In this document: positions 12,495-37,727 of the stretch, piece after piece
Numbering within the stretch: position 1 is the first letter of the stretch
Layout of the letters: the number at the start of each line of letters is the position of its first letter
Source of the DNA: Echeneis naucrates
Lineage: Eukaryota > Chordata > Actinopteri > Carangiformes > Echeneidae
Assembly: GCF_900963305.1 (NCBI RefSeq)
Contig: NC_042534.1
Location: 17,924,308 to 17,988,307 of the forward strand
DNA length: 64,000 nt
Direction of reading: 5' to 3'
The notes under the pieces: generated by a model
What the model was told of the DNA's origin: nothing
The model's input: the letters and a program-made list of their open reading frames with translations, nothing else
The model's database searches: none
Made by a program: the position numbers and the translations under genes

Positions 12495-12838
12495 CCAGTG
12501 TTGGGCGTAACGCCTTACAAATGTAATTAGTTACTGTAAAGCATTGCTTTTTGCTGTAATGTGGTAATGTAGGGCATTCCAAAAAAAAAAGTTGATAATA
12601 TTTTACTAGGTACAAATGTCAGTAATGCGCACAATGTTTCACTTCCGTTCTAATCTTCTATACAGAAGAGAAGAGTGCAGCAAGAGCAAATGCAACGCTG
12701 GACAGTACGTTCGCAAGATGGGCATCTGTCCATTACTTTCAGTTCATCATAAATAAGGACATAAGGAATATCGTAGTTAAATGCACTTTGTGTATGAAAC
12801 CTAAAGATCTGTCCACTTCCCGAAGTAGCACCAGTAAT
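12495..12838 (+). mobile_element. hAT remnant, copy 1 (cut by the gap)
   Basis: This is the left part of the hAT element seen whole at 46564-47178. It starts CCAGTGTTGGGCGTAACGCC, preceded by ATCTGAAT (12487-12494), and is truncated by the N run. The + strand has BED zinc-finger-like coding (KCTLCMKPKDLSTSRSSTSN, about 12770-12838). Confidence 0.75.
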
Positions 12839-12938
12839 NNNNNNNNNNNNNNNNNNNNNNNNNNNNNNNNNNNNNNNNNNNNNNNNNNNNNNNNNNNNNN
12901 NNNNNNNNNNNNNNNNNNNNNNNNNNNNNNNNNNNNNN
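12839..12938. other. Assembly gap (100 Ns)
   Basis: A run of exactly 100 Ns, the usual placeholder for a gap of unknown size. Left of it the sequence matches copy 2 up to 46907. Right of it (12939 on) the sequence matches nothing in copy 2. The gap cuts a hAT remnant, so the join is between two contigs whose adjacency is not proven. Confidence 0.98.
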
Positions 12939-13452
12939 TAGTTGTCAGAGCTGGCAGGAAGTGAATGACAGATGCCCAAACAGACGGGGCTTATGTGAAG
13001 CTGCACCACCAGACATCCCAGTATGGCCCTAGCACACAGATGGCAATAAAGCCCTTTTTTGTTTTGTGATGGCATCCTCCAGGAAGCAGACCTCATCCCT
13101 GAATGTTTATATGGTGCTGTAGCTGTTTATAACACACTATAACACACTGTCAGTGTGTTGATGTGCAGCTTCCTTAGACATAACCAGAAAATAGCTCCTG
13201 TTTTTTCTGAATGACACACATCTGCACTTTCCAGTAAATGGTATTGTTCCAATTCATCTGTTGGCTATTAATAAAACTTTCAGTCAACACAAGCTTGTCC
13301 TTAATTATTCTCTCATATGCTCTTACCACATGGAGAGATCTGAATCCATTAGCAGACAGGAGGGAGGTGCTATGTCGATTCTTGCTGCTTTCTGTATTTT
13401 TGTGGCAGAGTAGAGTTAGTATAAGGATGTTCGTTCCTAGAGACAAAAGATA

Positions 13453-13491
13453 TGTGTTTGCAGAGAGATATTATATCTCTCTGCAAGCACA
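13453..13491. repeat. Short perfect-stem palindrome
   Basis: Two 19-base arms around a single T. The inner 13 bases (GCAGAGAGATAT with its flanking T) match perfectly, and the full arms differ at one position. Transcribed RNA would form a tight hairpin. The loop is too small for a typical microRNA precursor. Confidence 0.7.
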
Positions 13492-15067
13492 AACACATTA
13501 TCTCTCTCACTCATGCTCTTCTCCAGACTGTGGCGTGGTGACGCCCACACCCACCCCTTCCCCTGAATGATCCTTTATGAACAACGGGAGGCAGGTCAGA
13601 TCTGCATGAGATTTTTTTCACCTCACAATCCCTAGCATGGTTTTGTTCAGCATTACTCTGTTGCTGTCTCACACACATTAACCATTCTTACTGGTGTGTG
13701 AAGGATGTAATAGAAACAAGCAAAGGGTCGTACAGAGATGCTGTCAAAGCTGGGATGGTTGAAGGAAATGTACCTGTGTCCGTACATCCACGTGTAAATA
13801 TTGTTGATGACAAATGGCGTTGATATGTTAAGAGGAAAGTGGAGGGATGAAAGAAGGAAGAGGGTTAAAAGGGGAATGTGGACATCCTCATTAATTTGCT
13901 TCATCAATTGTTGTTAATATATTTCCAAAGATTTTATGGAAAGTTCTGAACCAAAAATCAGTAGTCTCAATATTATATCATTGATTAAACCTAAGCCACT
14001 GATTACTGTTGAGGATTGCATTGATTTGCTTTAATTGTTAAAAAATTATTCATGAGTAATTTTTTCAAAATGTTATTCAAACACATTTCACATTTCACCT
14101 GCAGGTTGATTCATATTCAATATTTTAGTGAATGACACAGGCCCCAAAACAGTAAGTGTTTCTGTCTAGCTGTTATGTCAATTCATTACCAATGATTATT
14201 GATTAAAATATATAACAATGTACAGCAACAGCAAGTGAAAAACTCAAAAATCTGTCTGTGTGTCCTGATGTACATTGGCTGACCATGCAGAAAAAGAGGA
14301 AGTGTGATACAACTTTAAGTATTAAATGAGCACATATCATATGTGTTCACTGGTTAAGTGGGGTTGATGAACTTTGTCGTTGAAGCTCCGGGGGTGTGTT
14401 GTCAAACCAGTGTTACCATGTGTCACCAACATCATTCACAAGCTGTAGACAGTAGATGATGAAAACGAAGCCAGAGCTGTGGGAATTTTTTCAGTAATAC
14501 TTCCATGCTTTCTTCACATGACTGTGAAAGTATGATGTCATGTGTTAACTTGTGACCTGCAGTCACACAGACACAGCTAACCTCTGAACAGTGAAGGAAT
14601 TGTCAGCAATGGTGTAGATGGTCTGAAAATACATAGAAACTACTTCCCATAAATAAATATCATGTTGTCAAAGCATCTGATGTGTTGTGATTTCCTTTTT
14701 TTCTCTCTGTCTGCCGTTTGACTCTAGTGCTGGACCTTAGACTGTCCAAAACGGACTGGACTAGGACTCTAAACCCTAAACCTAATTTCTATTTAATGAA
14801 CATTGATTATAAAAGGAAGTCTTATTGTTTTGAAGTCTGTGTGAAAATGTCATTACTTCTCTGTTGATTTATTAGCTCAGTACATTTTTTCCTATTGAAT
14901 CTATCATCACATTTTCTAATAAAGTAATAATTTCTTTAAAATAATGGTAAAATGATGGTCCAGTTCAGAGGAAAAGAGACCATAAAGCAGCAAATGCATG
15001 AGAAGGCATGGCTACTGTGTAATTGACAGATTGTACTACACAATCAGGATAAAGTACAGAGCAGACA

Positions 15068-15500
15068 AATCAAATCAGGTTTATTTATATAGTGCCAAAT
15101 CATAACAAAGTTATAACAAGGTACTTTATATAGAGAGCAAGACAGGTGCAGGCAGGAACATATGATGCTGCATGAAGTTCATAGAAATGACGCTGTATGG
15201 AATTCATGAAGACATGGGAGCAGCGGGCATAGCAGGAATATGGGGTGGTGATGATTCACCACCTGCAGGATGGGTGGTCAGGACATCAGGACAGGGCATC
15301 AGGACAGGGAGAGAGAGGAGAGGAACTGGTAGAGACAGAGACTTTGGGGAAAACATGGTTAGTAAGTGGTTACAGATGGTTAGAACTGGGAGAAGCAGGG
15401 GCTTCAGGGAAACATGGTTAGTGGTATGTCAGCGCATGCAGGGGGGAGAGAGTGGGAGAGAGAGGTGCTCAGTGCTTCCCCAGTAGCTTAGGCCTATAGC
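15068..15500 (-). repeat. Third copy of the L2-tailed dispersed repeat
   Basis: This matches 320-790 in order: the L2-type tail in reverse, a 'gatgattcaccacctgcagg' segment and an 'aagtggttacagatggttag' segment. It is inside a fyn intron just before the second SH3 exon, and is diverged from the 314-1180 copy, so it is an independent insertion. Confidence 0.65.
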
Positions 15501-15713
15501 AGCATAACAAAATGTTTTTCAGTAGAAGAGATGAAGTCAGGGACAGTGTGGGCCATGAACCCTGTGTGAACATGATGCTGTAACTTTGCTGCTTTTCACC
15601 AAAGACTCAAGTGTTTTGGTGTGTTTTCCACACAGAGCAAGCCAAAGTAAAACTGTATCAGTTTATACATGGAGTCTAATGTGTTTCTTCTGCTCACTCT
15701 CTCTTTGTTTAAG

Positions 15714-29156
<13,443 letters not shown>

Positions 29157-30395
29157 ACCCCATCCAAACCCTTTCTCCAAGGACATGGGGATGGGAGCAC
29201 ATTAACCCAATCAGTGCTGTTAAAAAAAACTCTGAAGCCTTCCCTGGTAGGCCTTTATTTTAAGGATCTGTACAGCTTCCTCAGTTCCAACTCCAACTCC
29301 CCCGTCTCTGACAAGCCTCCTGCTGTCTAAACTCTGCACATGTGATGATTAGGAATGCTTAGAGATGGAGGATGGACAGCAACAGTTGCAGTTGATATGA
29401 TGCAATGAAAAACCGGTATTCAGTGTAAATAAGAAAAGCTTGTTTTAGTTTATTCATTTTCCTCCATTTAAGATTTAGTTTTTTCCTGCACAAATAATAG
29501 TAATGATGATGATGATGGCAAATGGGGATGAGCACCTGAGCAGGCACGGTTAATTTGTATTACATTGTAGTTTCTGTATTATTTTCAAGAAGTTGAATTT
29601 TTTTCTCCCCATGATGTAAAAAAAGGGCCTAGGTTATTTCTTTATTGAGTCTTCAGTTGTCTGTCGTTGCAGCCCCCTGAAGCTTCTTTTGAGTACAATC
29701 TGATGATGGAACAAGGTTCTTTCACAAACCCATGTATGTCCCATTTTTGTGCGCTGCAGGCGAGCGTGCAAAGATTTGGAACATAACCCTCTTTTTCTTT
29801 CGAATTTTGAGAAGAACATAGGTGTTAGGATATTCTGTCTTTGTACCACAAGTGTTGTTTCTGTTTAGCTGGGAGCAAGACAGGTCCACTTTATTTGTCT
29901 GCCTTTGTTGCTCCTGTGACCTCTTCATCTAAGATTTATGTTTCCTGCACATCCTCCACTTGAGCCTGCAGGGTGCCGACGTGCAGTCAGACCTGGACCT
30001 GGACAATTTATTTCTTCTTTTATGTTTCAGTGACTGGTATATTCTATCAGTATTTGAGTCTTTTTCAGATTATGTCTCCATTTCAACCTTGTATGTGTTT
30101 TAGTTGTACTGTCCAGAGCACTTTTAGGGCCAATTCAGAGTCAAATCACAAGGTTTTCATGAAAACCAGAGTTGATGTGAATGTGTCTCATCCGATCTGT
30201 TTTTAATACAGATGGTGTCATGGCCAATAAAAACCCCAACTTTTTTTTTTTTTTTTTAAATTTTTCCAGCTAAATGATTTTAAAATTTCGCTGGCTTCTT
30301 TCCTTTACAGCTTTCTTTTTCCATTTTTAACATGTTGTTTTGTTAATTCAGTGATTTGATGTTTAAAAAATAATAATAAACATTTTACACTCTTT
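29157..30395 (+). other. fyn: fyn 3' UTR
   Basis: AT-rich sequence after the fyn stop (TAA 29154-29156). Candidate poly(A) signals AATAAA are at 30226-30231 and 30375-30380. A (GAT)n-like tract lies near 29503-29518. About 1.1-1.2 kb would be normal for a fyn 3' UTR. Confidence 0.55.
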
Positions 30396-30421
30396 CCGAG
30401 ACATCCTTTGCATTTGTTGTT

Positions 30422-30446
30422 TGTGTGTGTGTGTGTGTGTGTGTGT
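30422..30446. repeat. (TG)n microsatellite
   Basis: About 12 TG units just after the fyn poly(A) region. Simple repeat. Confidence 0.9.
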
Positions 30447-30889
30447 ACATTTTACAAATGTACAATTATTTACTAATGGATTATTGAAATAATAATTAGT
30501 TGTAGCCTAAATATCAAATAACATCCTCTTGACAGACATGACCAAGCACAGAAAAAAAAAGAAATACAAATGCGAGTACAAATGCGAGTACAAATGCAAT
30601 TATGGTGTCCCTTTTTGAGTACCAAAAAAAAATTCCACCAACGGTTGCTGGATTTCACTTGTTGACACATGCAATAAAAGTAAATGTCCAAAACTGTTTC
30701 CATAAAGTAAATTTATTGTACTCACATTTTGTTTTTAACTCAACTAAATGCATCCCAGTCTACGTTTCTATTTTCACTCAAAATCATACAAATCTTTCCT
30801 TTTCATTCACACAATACCACGTTGTGAAAAAACAGTTTGCTCCTCATCCCACAACACCTGAATTCATCAACCACCTTTAATTATGTACC

Positions 30890-33620
30890 CTTTGACCTTT
30901 CTCAAAATAAGATTGCCACCACTCCCCCCAAGTAGTGGGAGGCCAAACCAAAAACGAAAAATTAAAAACATACCCAAGCATAAATAATTTTCTAAAGTTT
31001 TACAAAAAGAGCCCTTGCTCTTGAGATAAAAATCTACCAATTGATACACTTAACCTATAAGACCTGTTATAAGTGCGTTTCTTTGGCGTTCCTTGCCCAT
31101 GAATATGGTTTTCATTATCCTTTATTAGTTTCTTTGCAAAGAAGACAAATCTTCATTAGAGGTCTTACGCTGGTCCTGGTCTGAAGACGAACAGAACAAA
31201 CCAGTCCTTTCCTATCAGGAAATGTCTGCGGTATCTTTCCAAGAATCCAGGATCCACGAGGTGCTTGAATCAACAACAACAATATGTCGGTTGGTTGATG
31301 AGAAACATATTTTTTTCTTTATTCCACTTTTGTCTTTCCTGGAGCGACTTTCATTACATCTCCTTTGAAGCAAATGTTAAATTTTTGGTCCTCATGAAGG
31401 GTCATCTGCTGGGTTTTGTGCTGTAGGAATGTAGGCTACTCAGACGTCTCCAGACGTGGTTTCAAAATAGTTACTATTGTGTTTACAACAAATGTTTGGA
31501 ACCTTTTCTCCTAATTTTTTATATATTTTAGTACTGATGTACTGTCAGTCCCAAATTGTGACTTCTCCAAAGGAAGCTATAATTCTGCTCTTAGCACCTT
31601 GCCCACTTTAACAACAAGAACAGCAGCTGTCAGTTCCAAGCAAGGAATAGTCACCTGTTTTAGTGGAAACACTCTGGATTTGCAAAGTATGTACGCAGTA
31701 TGACCTTTGTTCTTCTTGTATTTGTAACCTGATATAGGTGACTGTGCCATATGCATTCTCACTGGCATCTGAGAAGTAATGTAATTGAGCAGAAGTTATT
31801 TGTCCAAAGTCTTTTGGTTTGAGACACATGTTGATCTTGAAACCTCACACTCTTTCAAGCTCTTCCAACCATTTTTTCCATTCCTGTTGAAATGATCGGG
31901 GTATTGGATCATCCCAACCACACTTCAACCGACACAAGTTCACAAGATCCTTTCATCTGGAATTGTGAATGGAGCTAAGTACCCCAAAGGATCATAGACT
32001 GAACTGATCATAGATAACATTCCACATGCCCTTGTGTGGGGTTGATCACCGATATTAAACTTGAACTTGAAGGTGTCCTTTTCAATGCACCATTCCCTAT
32101 GATCCTCTGCAACTCTGACTTTGTTGAACATTGATTGCATCAGCCATGATGGTATACTCCATGGTGAGGGACATACCAAATTTTTCCAACAGTGTTCCAA
32201 TTGACATTATTTCAACACATCCGTTGTCAATGACATCACTTAGGAAGTCTGAATACTCCTTGTGAAATTTTTCATTTTTCAGAAATCTCCTCTTCGATTA
32301 ACTGATGTTCTATCTAGCAACAGAATGGTTGTTAGGCATATTCACATGAGGTGTCATGATGACAATCGTCTAAGTTGTGCTGAACTTTCTACAGTTTCAA
32401 TGAATTTAAATTCAGAGATTTTTAATCCTTTGACCATGCAACTTGGAACAGTAGTATTGTGACCCATTGTAGGTAAATCAGTCTTTGTTCTTTTTCCTTT
32501 GATGTTTAGGTTTTCCATCAGACTTTCAGAGCAGAAATTGTCAGTACTTCCTGGATCCGAAAGTCATACAAACATATGTATTTCTGGATCCAGGAAGTAC
32601 TGACACTTCCTGCTCTGAAAGTCTGATGGAAAACCTAAACATGTACACTTAAAACTTAACATTGACAGGCAAGATTGACAGGATGTTGTTGCTGCCCCTG
32701 GCCCCTGTATGACCACAAAAGGCAGCCGTGCCACTCATTGACAATTCCTTTGGTTGGTTATCTTTGTTAATTTCTTCTTTGTCAGTGTTAAGAATGCTGG
32801 GTTGTTTCTGATTACATATTTTGCAAGATATGCACCTATTACAATCCTTGCTTATTTGCCCTGCATACAGGCAACCAAGGCAAACTCCTTTCTCTTTTAG
32901 GAAGTCCAGCTTCTCCCAATGCATCTTCTATTTCAAAATGTGGACCATAGTCCAATGTGTGTCCATGTGCACAATACAAACAGGAAACAGTTTGATGTTG
33001 ACACATTTTGCGTCTGAGTCTGAATACTTTTCTTCATTGCATTCACAGATGGTTCTTTGGGCGAAATGACAGCAGTTGCTGTTTCTTTCGAGCTGTGATT
33101 TTTGCTGTACCTATGCCTTGTTGCTTCTTGTATTTATACCAGCTTCTGTGTCCTGGATGTCACCAAAAATGGGATCAGAAATGATTTTGACTTGGTGCTC
33201 AATGAATTTGATGATGTTCTTAAAGCTTGATCTGCAGTTTGCATTTTCAGATAGTTCACATGCAATCACGCGCCATTGTTCTCTGAGTTTGTAAGGAAGT
33301 TTCTGAATGACTGTTTTCATATTGGCTGGCATATTCATCCAAGTACTTCAGATCCTCCATTCTCCATTCTCATAGAAACAATGCATATGCCTGCAGCCCT
33401 TTAATATCTTCTGCTTCAACAGCTGGCCATCCAGTAATTTTATCCATATAGGTAGCTATGATCTTTAATTCATGTCCAAAATATTTTGGAGAAGGTCTAA
33501 GAGTGGTGGGCCCCCCAAGTAGCTAAACCAAAAAATAAAAACATACCCAAACATAAATCGCTCAAAATCAACCCAAAATGGCTCTTACAAGTATTAATAA
33601 CAATTAAAGACATGGATTTC
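30890..33620 (-). mobile_element. BEL/Pao LTR retrotransposon fossil (broken)
   Basis: Decayed pieces on the - strand resemble the BEL/Pao family: a gag-like part (about 33110-33340), a Cys-rich knuckle-like part (about 32650-32920), a reverse-transcriptase-side part containing SMISSVYDPLGYLAPF (about 31940-32200) and an RNase H-side part (about 31580-31830). Near both edges (30923-30985 and 33510-33567) a similar stretch with CCCCCCAAGTAG and ACATACCCAA occurs in the same orientation, possibly LTR remains. It also holds an internal fold-back repeat. It is clearly broken, with multiple breaks and large missing parts, and looks old. The edges are approximate. Confidence 0.7.
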
Positions 33621-33839
33621 CAGAAATGTAAATGAAAAGCCCCTTGATCAATTCAATCTGAATTGAATGTTCCTGTTATCTCACATCCTCCATCTAGTCA
33701 GCACCAACTGCAGCTGTGGCCTCAGGAAGATACCCACCCCTTCACAACCAACTGAAAACCATAAAACTGATTTAAAGTTCATGTTGAGGAGCAGAGTAGC
33801 CTGATAACTGTGAAAAAGCTCAGTGCTCAAGATGACTTA

Positions 33840-33965
33840 GAGTCACCTGTTAACCTGCATATTTTGGACTGAGGGAGGATAGTGGAGGGAACCGAACCAG
33901 GCTCAGGGAGAACATGAAACTCCACATAGAAAGGACTTAGGCCAAAGGTGTGGGGGGAATAGCGC
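33840..33965. repeat. Truncated piece of the SINE-like family
   Basis: 'cagggagaacatgaaactcc' and 'acatagaaagg' match the middle of the 26904-27234 family in diverged form. Both ends are missing. It sits just upstream of copy 2. Confidence 0.5.
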
Positions 33966-36900
33966 ATACCATTGTACCGCTATTGCACAATGATTGTGCA
34001 AGGTTGCTTTTGGACAAACAACCAACTGAGACCACGACCCAATGCCTATTTAACCAACTCACGGGAACATACAGTTGCGACACTATGTGGAGCTGTACTT
34101 TCTCGAGGCCTGCCCCAAACCTCAGTATTCAATATTAATACATGGTTTAGTGCTTTACATATAGGAAATAAATTGGTGGCCTGTGGACTGTAACTGTAAC
34201 AGATGACAGACTGGGCATGTTTTTTTTTGGACACCTAATTGTATCAGGTTAACTGTTGGTGCTGGACCAGGTGTCACTCCACTCAGAATTCAGGGCCCGC
34301 AAAATTCTGACCAAGTTTATAACCAACCAAACCGTTAAGTATCTACTTTTCGTTTGGCTTTCAGCTTCACTGTAAGTAACCTTTGACCAGGACATGTCCT
34401 TTGTCCCCCACATAAAACAAGTCTGTAGGGCAGTTTACTTCCACTGTGAATCATTAGGAAAATCAAATCAAATCAAATCAGATTTATTGTATCGGCCACC
34501 AAATCATAACTAAGTATATCAAGGCACTTTGCATATAGAGCAGGTCTAGAACAAACTCATAAAATGATTTAAAGAGCAAACAGTGGGTCTGGTGCTGAGG
34601 GCGAGGTTGGGGAGAGTAGGGAGAGAAAGAGAGCGGGAGGAGCAGGAATATTCAGAATAGGTGCAGACAGGAACATAATGACGCTGCATGAAGTTCATAG
34701 AAATGATGCCTATATGGAGCTGTATGAAGATATGGGAGCAGCAGGCGCTTGCAGGAACGTGATGATTCACCACCTGCAGGCTGAGGACAGGGAGAGAGAG
34801 GATGAGGGAGCTACAGAGACTTTGGGGAAATGTGGTTAGTAAGTGGTTACAGATGGTTAGAAATGGGAGAAGCAGGGACGTCAGGGAAACATGGGTTAGT
34901 GCTATGCTGGCACATGCAGGGGGCGAGTACAAGGGAGCCCAAAAATACTCCGACCGATGAACCCAAAACAGCCAGAATCTCTGGGGGGAATAAGGCCAAA
35001 ATACAAAACTCAAAATGGCCAGTAAACTGGGCCAAAAGGTACAGATAAAAAAAAAAAAAGCCAAAATACAAACTGCCCAAGGAATCCGAGGCAGGCTCTG
35101 GTGTTGCAGGTACACTCGCCAGGGCTTGGCTGGAAGTGACTGGGACAAACCTTCAAACAGGCGAAGAACCGAGTAAGTCCCGGGAAAGGCAAAGGACAAA
35201 TATCCGAGAAATACGATGCAAAGTAGAGGCAAAATTCTATCAACTGAGGTGAACTGACGAAATGGCGATTAATGGATTAAACAGCCGATCTTTTAAGCAC
35301 AGGAGGAGGTGAAGTGATGAACCCGATTAGTTGCGAGAAGAGTAGAGTAGAGTAAAGCAGATATCACAATTTGGCCATAGTATGACATCAGAACTGAAGA
35401 GCAGAACAAAAAGAAGAACATGGACAACAATTAACAAGTACCAAAGACAATAACCACAAGAGAGAAAATATACAACAAAAATAACAACCGTGACATTATA
35501 TACAATATTACAATTTACAATATATAGAGAATGTTGGTATTGACTAATACACCAGAGATAAGACCAAAGTTGTCAGTCACTTTAAATGCAGTCTCTAATG
35601 GGAGCCCAACCTTCTGTCCATGCTTACTCAAACATCAGTTACCTGCTCTGGACTCAGTATATTTTTTCAATATATCCAGTATCAGAGGTACCTGGATGAG
35701 CTGTTTAATGAGATACACACACATGCTGAAGAATTTCTCCTTAAACCAGGCTCATCCAAACTTCCTTACACTTCATGTGGATTTCTTTATATCCTTAATT
35801 TCATGGTGGCATGGCTCACATGTGAGTTTAAGACAAGCTTGTTTTTTTTTATGGCTTTTGTGTAACCTATTGTTAGGCAGCTGAGAAATAGACAATGCCT
35901 GAAATTAATTGAATGTATAATTAATTATCATTTGCCTTAGATTTTATTTATTTTTTTTCAACAGCCTGAACCCAGTGGCCTTCAGTGGGGTCTCACGGGG
36001 CTCCTACGGAAGTTTTACTGTGAGACTCTTTGTCATTGCCTAAATATATGAGCAGAAAGTAGTAGCATTTCCTCTGGTAATTAAGTATTTCTTTCATTCT
36101 CATAACTGTTTTTGGAGAAGTTGCAGCTAACCAGTGGAAAAAGAATCACAAACCTGTGTCCCTGGGAAAGAATTGATTCTTGGATCTATATACGGATGAT
36201 GGGATTACCAAGAGTGTCATTATTAGCCCATCTGCATCTTAACCTCCCATGTCCTCCCTCTCCCTCTCTCTACCCAACCCGTAAAGGCAGATGAGCTGGT
36301 TCTGCCAAGGTTTCTGCCTCCAGTTTTTTCCCTTGCCACTGTTGTAAAAAGAGGTTGGTCTAGACCTTCTCTATATGTAAAGTGCGTTGATGTATACTTT
36401 GTTATGATTTGGCGCTATATAAATACATATGATCTCATTTAATAATTTGGTAAATGTTTTTCATTTTGTAGTCTAATCAGATATTGTGTATTTATTTTAG
36501 CAGCATCTGACCCTACATGCCCATGTTTATCTCAGGTGATGTGACTCCCTCCTCCTCAGGCTTTATAGAGGCAGCAGCTGAAGTTGTATCTCACATCCAT
36601 TTTCTTTGTCTTGTGGAAACATTTTGAGCCTGCTCACCTGCAGATGAAGCCACTTGCATATGAAACCTCCATAAAGCCGTGAGGAAACCACCAAAGGTCT
36701 GATACACACCAGGTACGTGCATCTTTATTTATTTTAGTATAAAGATTTACATTTTAGCCCAGAGGAAGATGATCAATTTATATCAGCCCAGATTATAGAT
36801 ATTCAGCTGTGAAATGTGAAAGAGATATTATCTTAATTTCTATGTTATCTATGTTATTCACCTACACTCAGGTCTCAAAAGAGAACCATTATACTGAGAG

Positions 36901-37727
36901 CTATGGTGATGGGAGTATGATCAAGATAAGAGCCAGTTTTTAATGTGCTATTCTTATTCAACACTGGACAGGTCTTTTCCAGTTTGAAATGGTACAAAAA
37001 CTTTACTGCCTTCTCTGCAGTCACTCTCAGGTGAGACACACCCAAAGCAGATGGATCAAATTTTATCGTGGTTTCCTATGAGTCATCAAATTAGTGTTCC
37101 TGTAACTCTGGAGCTGCATCAACTTCTTATCATTACTGCAGCAGGAGCTGTCTAATCCCTGCGTACATGTTCAAACATGGCTGAATGGAAAACAGTTTTT
37201 CAAGAGATTACATTTGTTGCACAACAAGCAGGCTAAAGGGAGCATAAAAATCATATATATATTAATTTATATTTTTTAATGAGTTATAACAAGGAAGTTT
37301 TTCCCTTGCCACTGTTGCCAAGTGCTTGCTCATCGGGGGATCTGTTGGGTCTCTTTAAATAAATGTATAAAGAGTTTGGTCTAGACCTGCTCTATATGTA
37401 AAGTGCCTTGATGTAACTTTGTTATGATTTGGCGCTATACAAATAAATCTGATTTGATTTGATTTTGATTTGATTTGAACTTTTCATTGTAGTAAAACTG
37501 TTTACATTTGCATTTGATTAATGAATTACAAAAGGCATAAACCCTTAAATTTATTTTAAATGTAAGTTAAATCATGCAGTAAATACATTCTAGGCTCTAA
37601 CCAGTGTTCTTCCTCCTCATCTCCATACCCTTCAGTTCTATGAATCAAACCAACATTTCACCTGGGTCTCTGATGGCTTTATTGCAGGTATTAGCATGTG
37701 AGGAAACTGCTCAGCAGCATATGAGGC

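Larger units (their letters stand above)
1..12838. repeat. Copy 1 of a 12.8-kb duplicated block
   Basis: Base 1 aligns with 34139 and base 12838 with 46907, in the same orientation, with near-identity through exons, introns and intergenic DNA. The differences are mostly one-base indels, often in homopolymers, plus a few substitutions (for example A near 8772 versus G near 42901) and one 63-base indel. The block ends exactly where the N run starts and continues past the left edge of the window. It carries a GPR139-like receptor and traf3ip2. I infer a haplotypic or false duplication; a real recent segmental duplication cannot be excluded from sequence alone. Confidence 0.95.
12939..15713 (+). 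other. Start of the right-hand contig: fyn intron sequence
   Basis: No coding exon was seen. I looked for the fyn start exon (MGCVQCKD) and the first SH3 exon (ALYDYEA) and found neither, so these lie in the gap or elsewhere. The stretch holds a 39-base near-perfect palindrome (13453-13491) and a dispersed repeat (15068-15500). The rest looks like ordinary AT-rich intron. Confidence 0.5.

Noticed and set aside
1-12838. A genuine second traf3ip2 and receptor pair (real segmental duplication)
   Set aside because: Not excluded, but the gap at the junction, the near-identity of non-coding DNA and the complementary indels make an artefact more likely.
12650-13096. 148-codon - strand frame across the N run
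   Set aside because: It is open only because Ns carry no stops. It joins two unrelated contigs.
35586-35865. KCNE-like potassium channel subunit
   Set aside because: LYIL followed by a hydrophobic run recalls KCNE, but the post-membrane motif of that family is absent.
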